Source: an uncultured Oscillospiraceae bacterium | GTDB taxonomy: Bacteria; Bacillota; Clostridia; Oscillospirales; Ruminococcaceae | Assembly (NCBI GenBank): GCA_934456315.1 | Contig: CAKSHG010000063.1 | Location: 1 to 10,377 of the forward strand | Direction: 5' to 3' | DNA length: 10,377 nt | Shown here: piece after piece, positions 6,569 through 10,377 of the stretch | How the letters are laid out: each line of letters starts with the position of its first letter | Position numbering within the stretch: the stretch's first letter is position 1 | Notes under the pieces: generated by a model | What the model saw: only the letters and a program-made list of their open reading frames with translations | Told to the model about the DNA's origin: nothing | Database searches by the model: none | Translations under genes and position numbers: made by a program

Positions 6569-8955
6569 CAGGCTCTAAGTGTGATGTTCTTTTCAGCAAG
6601 CGCCTTGAGGACCTTTGCAACAACTGCGTCGGCTTCCTCGTCGGTCATGCTGCCGTCCTTGCGGAGAACAAGCTTATAGGAAAGGCTCTTTTTACCCTCG
6701 GGTACCTGCTCGCCCTTGTACATATCGAATATCGACACGCTCTCCAGGTGCTTTGCGTTCTTTCTGATTATGTCAATGATCTCGTCGGAGGTCACCTCGT
6801 CGTCGCACACAAGGCTAAGGTCGCGGGAAGTAGACGGGTACTTCGGCAGCGGCTTGTACTTGCGCTCCTCGCCGCGTGCTTCGAACAGCTTCGGAATGTT
6901 CAGCTCTGCGCAGTATACGCGGCAGCTGATGTCGTATGCCTCGGTGACTGCCGGGTGAAGCTCGCCGATGGTGCCGAGCTTTACATCGCCTGCGTAGATA
7001 TCAGCGCATCTTCCGGGGTGATAGGTCTTGTTGTCCTTAACCGGAACGAATCTCGCGTCTACTACCAGGATATTCAGCAGCTCCTCGACTGCGCCCTTGA
7101 CGGTGAAGAAATCCTCGTCCGGACCGTATGCGCACAGACCGAGCACATCGGTTTCGATGGGGAGTTTCTCATCAGTAGGCTGGAAAATTCTGCCCAGCTC
7201 GAAGAAGCGCGCCTCAAGGTTTCTTGCGCGAATATTGGTGTTGGCAACGGTCATCAGAGAAGGCAGCATGCTTGTACGCATTACGCTGGTGTCCTCGCCG
7301 AGGGGGTACTGAAGCACTACGGACTTCTTCATCTCGTCGTCGAAACGGAGTTTATCGTAGGAACGCGGCGAAATAAAGCTGAACGACATTGTTTCGTAGA
7401 ATCCCTGGGACAGCATGCAGTCTACCATCTTATTCTCGAAGCGCTGGCGCGGAGTTACCTCGCCGACGGAGGAAAGCAGCGGAAGCGTCGTGGGTATCTC
7501 ATTGTAACCGTAGATACGCGCTACTTCCTCTGCGAGGTCGCACTCGCGGACGATGTCCACGCGGGTGTTCGGAACTATAACGTTTCCGTTCTCATAGCCG
7601 AAGCCGAGCTTCTTGAAAATAGCTATCTGCTCCTCTGCGGGAATATTAGTGCCGAGGTGCTCGTTTATCCAGTCGGTGTCGAGCTTTAATGTGTGGGGTA
7701 CCTTCTTCGCGTTGTCGACGTCGATGTACTCGCGTACTACCTCGCCGCAGCCCAGCTCCTCCACAAGTTCGAGCGCTCTCATGAGAGCAGCCTTGGAATT
7801 TATCGGGTCGATGCCCTTCTCGAATCTTGAGGAAGCGTCGGTGCGCTTGTTTATCTTCTTAGCGGTCATTCTTACGGATACGCCGTCGAAGCACGCCGCT
7901 TCGAATACTACGTCCCTGGTGTCCTCCATGATTCCGGAGAACTCGCCGCCCATTACGCCTGCAACTGCTATCGGCTTCTTCTCGTCGGCGATTATCAGCA
8001 TTTCGGGGCTAAGAGCTACCTCGGTGCCGTCGAGGATCGTGATCTTCTCTCCCTGCTGTGCGTTTCTGACGTTGATCTTGCCGCCCTCGACATATCTGAG
8101 GTCGAATGCGTGCATCGGGTTGCCGTATTCCAGCATTACGAAGTTGGTGATATCCACGAAGTTATTGATGGAACGCACTCCGCTCGCCTTGAGCCTTTCA
8201 GCCATCCAGCGCGGGGAGGGTTCTATCTTTACGTTCTTTACTACCGCAGCCATGTAACGGGAGCAGAGCTTGGTGTTCTGCACGTCAACGCTGATGTAGT
8301 CCTTTGCGCTGCCCTCAACGCCCTTGAACTGCGGCTCCCTGATGTTCAGCGGCAGATCGAAGGTCGCGGAAGCTTCCTTTGCGAGTCCCAGCACGGACAG
8401 GCAGTCAGGACGGTTGTTTGTTATCTCGAACTCAACGGTGGTATCGTTGAAGCCGAGCGCATCGTGGATATCCTCGCCGACGAACATCTTGTCGAAATCC
8501 GGGTCGTCGTTCAGGATAAGGATACCCTCGTTGCTGGAGTACGGAACGTCGGACTGGTCAAGATTCAGCTCCTCATAAGAACACATCATGCCCTCGCTGG
8601 GAACGCCGCGAAGCTTGCCCTTCTTTATCTTCATGAAGGACATATCCTTGTGGTTATAGCAGGTAGCGTTATTGAGCGCAGCCGGAACGAACGCGCCAAC
8701 GAAAACGTTCTGCGCGGAGGTAACTATCTGCACCGGAGCTTCCTTTCCTACGTCTATCTGGCATACCCAGAGAGTGTCGGCGTCGGGGTGCTTTTCCATT
8801 GCAACGCACTTTCCGACTACTACGTTTGTGATGTCTGCGCCCTGCTTTGTCCAGGTTTCGACCTTGCTTCCGCTCATGGTCATTCCATCGCAGAATTCCT
8901 TTATAGGCATATCGGCTTTAACGTAATCGTTAAGCCACTTCATTGAAAGATCCAC
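6568..8955 (-). CDS. pheT: Phenylalanine-tRNA ligase beta subunit
   Basis: The large subunit of the cytoplasmic (alpha-beta)2 phenylalanyl-tRNA synthetase, which with PheS charges tRNA-Phe and edits mischarged Tyr-tRNA-Phe. At 795 residues it is full length. After MKWLNDYV (5-12) comes the EMAP/OB-type tRNA-binding domain (about 43-150; HPDADTLWVC at 56-65). The B3/B4 editing domain is at about 210-385 (GNPMHAFD, 278-285; VMGGEFSG, 334-341). B5 is at about 408-485, then the inactive synthetase-like core (about 490-690; FFELGRIF, 584-591). The anticodon-binding FDX-ACB domain closes the protein at about 702-795 (KYPSTSRDLSLV, 705-716). The start is GTG: AAGGAG lies nine bases before it, whereas the in-frame ATG four codons on (8943) is too far from that site. 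It follows pheS by 27 bases and precedes the lipoprotein gene by 10. No broken motif is seen. Confidence 0.98.
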   Translation of the reverse strand: MDLSMKWLNDYVKADMPIKEFCDGMTMSGSKVETWTKQGADITNVVVGKCVAMEKHPDADTLWVCQIDVGKEAPVQIVTSAQNVFVGAFVPAALNNATCYNHKDMSFMKIKKGKLRGVPSEGMMCSYEELNLDQSDVPYSSNEGILILNDDPDFDKMFVGEDIHDALGFNDTTVEFEITNNRPDCLSVLGLAKEASATFDLPLNIREPQFKGVEGSAKDYISVDVQNTKLCSRYMAAVVKNVKIEPSPRWMAERLKASGVRSINNFVDITNFVMLEYGNPMHAFDLRYVEGGKINVRNAQQGEKITILDGTEVALSPEMLIIADEKKPIAVAGVMGGEFSGIMEDTRDVVFEAACFDGVSVRMTAKKINKRTDASSRFEKGIDPINSKAALMRALELVEELGCGEVVREYIDVDNAKKVPHTLKLDTDWINEHLGTNIPAEEQIAIFKKLGFGYENGNVIVPNTRVDIVRECDLAEEVARIYGYNEIPTTLPLLSSVGEVTPRQRFENKMVDCMLSQGFYETMSFSFISPRSYDKLRFDDEMKKSVVLQYPLGEDTSVMRTSMLPSLMTVANTNIRARNLEARFFELGRIFQPTDEKLPIETDVLGLCAYGPDEDFFTVKGAVEELLNILVVDARFVPVKDNKTYHPGRCADIYAGDVKLGTIGELHPAVTEAYDISCRVYCAELNIPKLFEARGEERKYKPLPKYPSTSRDLSLVCDDEVTSDEIIDIIRKNAKHLESVSIFDMYKGEQVPEGKKSLSYKLVLRKDGSMTDEEADAVVAKVLKALAEKNITLRA

Positions 8956-8964
8956 TTTTATAAT

Positions 8965-8970
8965 CTCCTT
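8965..8970 (-). promoter_or_regulatory. Ribosome binding site that supports the GTG start of pheT
   Basis: AAGGAG on the minus strand, nine bases before GTG (8955-8953). The first in-frame ATG at 8943 would be 21 bases away, so GTG is the better start. Confidence 0.8.
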
Positions 8971-8982
8971 AATGTATTATTA

Positions 8983-10005
8983 TCAGAACTGCTCCAGGAA
9001 ACGCATGTTGTTTTCATACAGCAGGCGCATGTCCTCTATCTCGTAGCGGAGCATAGTAATACGTTCGATGCCTATGCCGAAAGCAAATCCGCTGTATTCC
9101 TCGGGGTCGATGCCGCAATTCTCCAGTACCTCGGGACGTACCACGCCGGCGCCCAGTATCTCGATCCAGCCCTCGCCCTTGCAGAGCGGGCAGCCCTTGC
9201 CGCCGCAGCGGAAGCACTGGAAGTCTATCTCGCAGCTCGGCTCGGTGTACGGGAAGTGGTGGGGTCTGAACTTCAGCTTCATGCCCTCGCCGTAGAGCTT
9301 CTTTGCGAATGTATCCAGAGTACCCTTGAGGTCCGCGAATGTTATCTTCTTGTCGATGACAAGACCCTCGCACTGGTGGAATATCGGAGAATGCGTGCCG
9401 TCCACCTCGTCACGGCGGTATACTCTGCCGGGGCTGATGATGGCGATAGGCGGCTTCTGCTTGAGCATCGTCCTTATCTGAACGGAGGAGGTCTGCGTTC
9501 TAAGCAGTACGTCATCGTTGATGTAGAATGTGTCGTTAGGATCTCTTGCGGGGTGTCCCTCAAGAGTGTTCAGCATGTCGAAGCAGTGCTTGGTATCCTC
9601 GATCTCGGGACCGTCTACAACTGTGTATCCCATGCCGTGGAAGATGGACTTCAGGTCATCGAGGACTATGTTCATCGGGTGGCGCTTTGCGATGAGCTTG
9701 CGCTTGCCCGGCATTGTCACGTCCACAGTTTCAGTCTTTAGGCGCAGGTCGGTGAGCGCAGCCTTCATGGAGCCGGTCTTGTCCTTTACTGCGTTCTCAA
9801 TGTCGGCGCGGATCTCGTTTGCGAGCTGACCGATGACCGGACGCTCCTCTGCGGAAAGCCCGCCCATCTGCTTCAGAATCGCAGTGAGCTCGCCCTTTTT
9901 GCCGAGGAATCTGACGCGCAGTGCGTCGATCTCCTTCATGTCAGCGCTGTCCTTGACTGCTTTCAGGGCTTCTTCCCTGATCGCCTGTAACTGTTCTTTA
10001 ATCAT
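8983..10005 (-). CDS. pheS: Phenylalanine-tRNA ligase alpha subunit
   Basis: The catalytic subunit of phenylalanyl-tRNA synthetase, a class II enzyme that activates Phe with ATP and transfers it to tRNA-Phe. At 340 residues it is full length. Residues 1-95 form the N-terminal coiled coil that contacts tRNA. The catalytic core follows: motif 1 region about 111-135, motif 2 at 193-214 (GRVYRRDEVDGTHSP), Phe-pocket segment FPYTEPSCEID (251-261), and motif 3 at 306-321 (GFAFGIGIERITMLRY) with its class II arginine. Between them sit two CxxC pairs (C264, C267, C272, C275), a zinc-knuckle-like insert that I recall in other Firmicutes PheS proteins. The ATG at 10005 has an AGGGAAGGA site upstream, but its nearest AAGGA is 13 bases away, longer than usual. 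First gene of the operon, served by the promoter at 10095-10123, with pheT 27 bases downstream. Confidence 0.98.
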   Translation of the reverse strand: MIKEQLQAIREEALKAVKDSADMKEIDALRVRFLGKKGELTAILKQMGGLSAEERPVIGQLANEIRADIENAVKDKTGSMKAALTDLRLKTETVDVTMPGKRKLIAKRHPMNIVLDDLKSIFHGMGYTVVDGPEIEDTKHCFDMLNTLEGHPARDPNDTFYINDDVLLRTQTSSVQIRTMLKQKPPIAIISPGRVYRRDEVDGTHSPIFHQCEGLVIDKKITFADLKGTLDTFAKKLYGEGMKLKFRPHHFPYTEPSCEIDFQCFRCGGKGCPLCKGEGWIEILGAGVVRPEVLENCGIDPEEYSGFAFGIGIERITMLRYEIEDMRLLYENNMRFLEQF

Positions 10006-10040
10006 TTTTATAGATCAATCCTTCCCTGTCGGAATATTTC

Positions 10041-10064
10041 AGACACTACTTTATGGTACTGTCT
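10041..10064 (-). other. Hairpin in the pheS mRNA leader
   Basis: On the minus strand AGACAGTAC (10064-10056) can pair with GTAGTGTCT (10049-10041) around a CATAAA loop, with one G-G mismatch. It lies mid-leader, about 35 bases before the pheS ATG, and no T-run follows, so it is not a terminator. I find no T-box consensus (AGGGTGGNACCGCG) between promoter and start, and the roughly 83-base leader is too short for a T-box. Confidence 0.4.
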
Positions 10065-10094
10065 TGTGTTCAGAAATTTTAAATGCCATCTGTT

Positions 10095-10123
10095 ATTATA
10101 ACACAACGCGGAATAAATTTCAA
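10095..10123 (-). promoter_or_regulatory. Near-consensus housekeeping promoter of the pheS-pheT operon
   Basis: On the minus strand TTGAAA (10123-10118) and a perfect TATAAT (10100-10095) are separated by exactly 17 bases. Transcription should begin at about 10089-10087, giving a leader of about 83 bases to the pheS ATG. The -35 box begins only five bases after the stop codon of the preceding gene, and I see no terminator between them, so read-through from that gene may add to pheS expression. Confidence 0.85.
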
Positions 10124-10128
10124 GAGGG

Positions 10129-10377
10129 TCACGACATTTCGCCGCCTGCCTCGGCAGTCTGCGGCTCGTAGTCGCTGAATCTTACGGACATCAGCGTATC
10201 CTTGCCGTCCCAACGGCTTATGGTGTACTCCATGTACTTTTCCGGAAGCGCGCTGATACCGCCCGTACCCGCAACAGCGGCGAGCGTCGGCGGAACGTAA
10301 CCTACGATAACAGTATAAACGTCGCCGTCCCCGGACAGGCTGATTATCTGCGGGGAGTAGGTAAGATAACGGATATT
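10129..10377 (-). CDS. 3' end of an unidentified gene (C-terminal 82 residues)
   Basis: An uninterrupted reading frame enters from the right edge of the window and ends at TGA (10131-10129). The 82 visible residues begin NIRYLTYSPQIISLSGDGDV and end in EAGGEMS. Codon use (GC-rich third positions) matches the neighbouring genes, which supports real coding. The alternating hydrophobic and polar pattern (DVYTVIVGYVPP; MEYTISRWDGKDTLMSVRFSDY) suggests beta-strands and no membrane helix. I do not recognise the family and the start lies outside the window. It runs in the same direction as pheS, ending 123 bases before its ATG. Confidence 0.75.
   Translation of the reverse strand, partial: NIRYLTYSPQIISLSGDGDVYTVIVGYVPPTLAAVAGTGGISALPEKYMEYTISRWDGKDTLMSVRFSDYEPQTAEAGGEMS

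Noticed and set aside
6493..7689. Long open frame on the plus strand opposite pheT; similar ones at 4173-5150 and 8110-8946 on the plus strand, and 1459-2310 on the minus strand opposite the chemoreceptor gene
   Set aside because: Each lies antisense to a clearly recognised gene, has no convincing domain, and is the kind of frame that biased codon use in the real gene leaves free of stops.
9181..9213. Cys4 (two CxxC) insert in PheS as a novel metal site
   Set aside because: A similar CxxCxGxGCxxC segment occurs, as I recall, in other Firmicutes PheS proteins, so it is a lineage trait and not a novelty.
10006..10128. T-box riboswitch before pheS
   Set aside because: The promoter leaves only about 83 bases of leader, there is no AGGGTGGNACCGCG-type sequence, and there is no terminator hairpin with a T-run.

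Overview
The window looks like ordinary chromosome from a low-GC Gram-positive anaerobe, most likely a Clostridia member of the Ruminococcus/Oscillospiraceae kind. The grounds are strong GGAGG-type ribosome binding sites, consensus TTGAAA-17-TATAAT housekeeping promoter boxes, AT-rich intergenic DNA around GC-richer genes, a Firmicutes-style PheS with a Cys4 insert, and a 642-class ABC-F protein with a C-terminal coiled coil. The taxon is inferred from style, not from a marker search. I see no transposase, integrase, phage gene, CRISPR array, tRNA or rRNA.

Layout: positions 1-225 are AT-rich and non-coding, ending in an extended -10 promoter and a short leader. A single plus-strand gene follows (226-2295), a methyl-accepting chemotaxis receptor with a remarkable Lys/Pro-rich cytoplasmic N-terminal tail. 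It ends at a strong intrinsic terminator (about 2317-2348), where it converges on a long minus-strand gene series.

Read in its own direction (right to left), the minus strand carries: the 3' end of an unidentified gene (10377-10129); a near-consensus promoter (10123-10095); pheS; pheT (GTG start); a Cys-anchored lipoprotein resembling a degenerate SurA/PrsA-type foldase; and an intrinsic terminator squeezed between that gene and the next. Then comes a tightly overlapping trio: an ABC-F ATPase, a small two-helix membrane protein and a very acidic DUF4375/DMP19-like protein. The trio has no promoter that I can see after the terminator, so read-through, attenuation or a promoter hidden inside the lipoprotein gene must supply its transcript.

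Functionally, the minus strand is translation-centred. PheS and PheT form the (alpha-beta)2 phenylalanyl-tRNA synthetase, and the ABC-F protein is expected to act on ribosomes. The lipoprotein would act outside the membrane. The two small genes at the operon's end are of unknown function but are probably translationally coupled to the ABC-F gene. I found no convincing undescribed system. The best leads are the possible terminator/antiterminator switch before the ABC-F gene, the ABC-F/membrane/acidic-protein trio, the receptor's KP-rich tail, and a possible leaderless micro-ORF overlapping a hairpin in the pheS leader.
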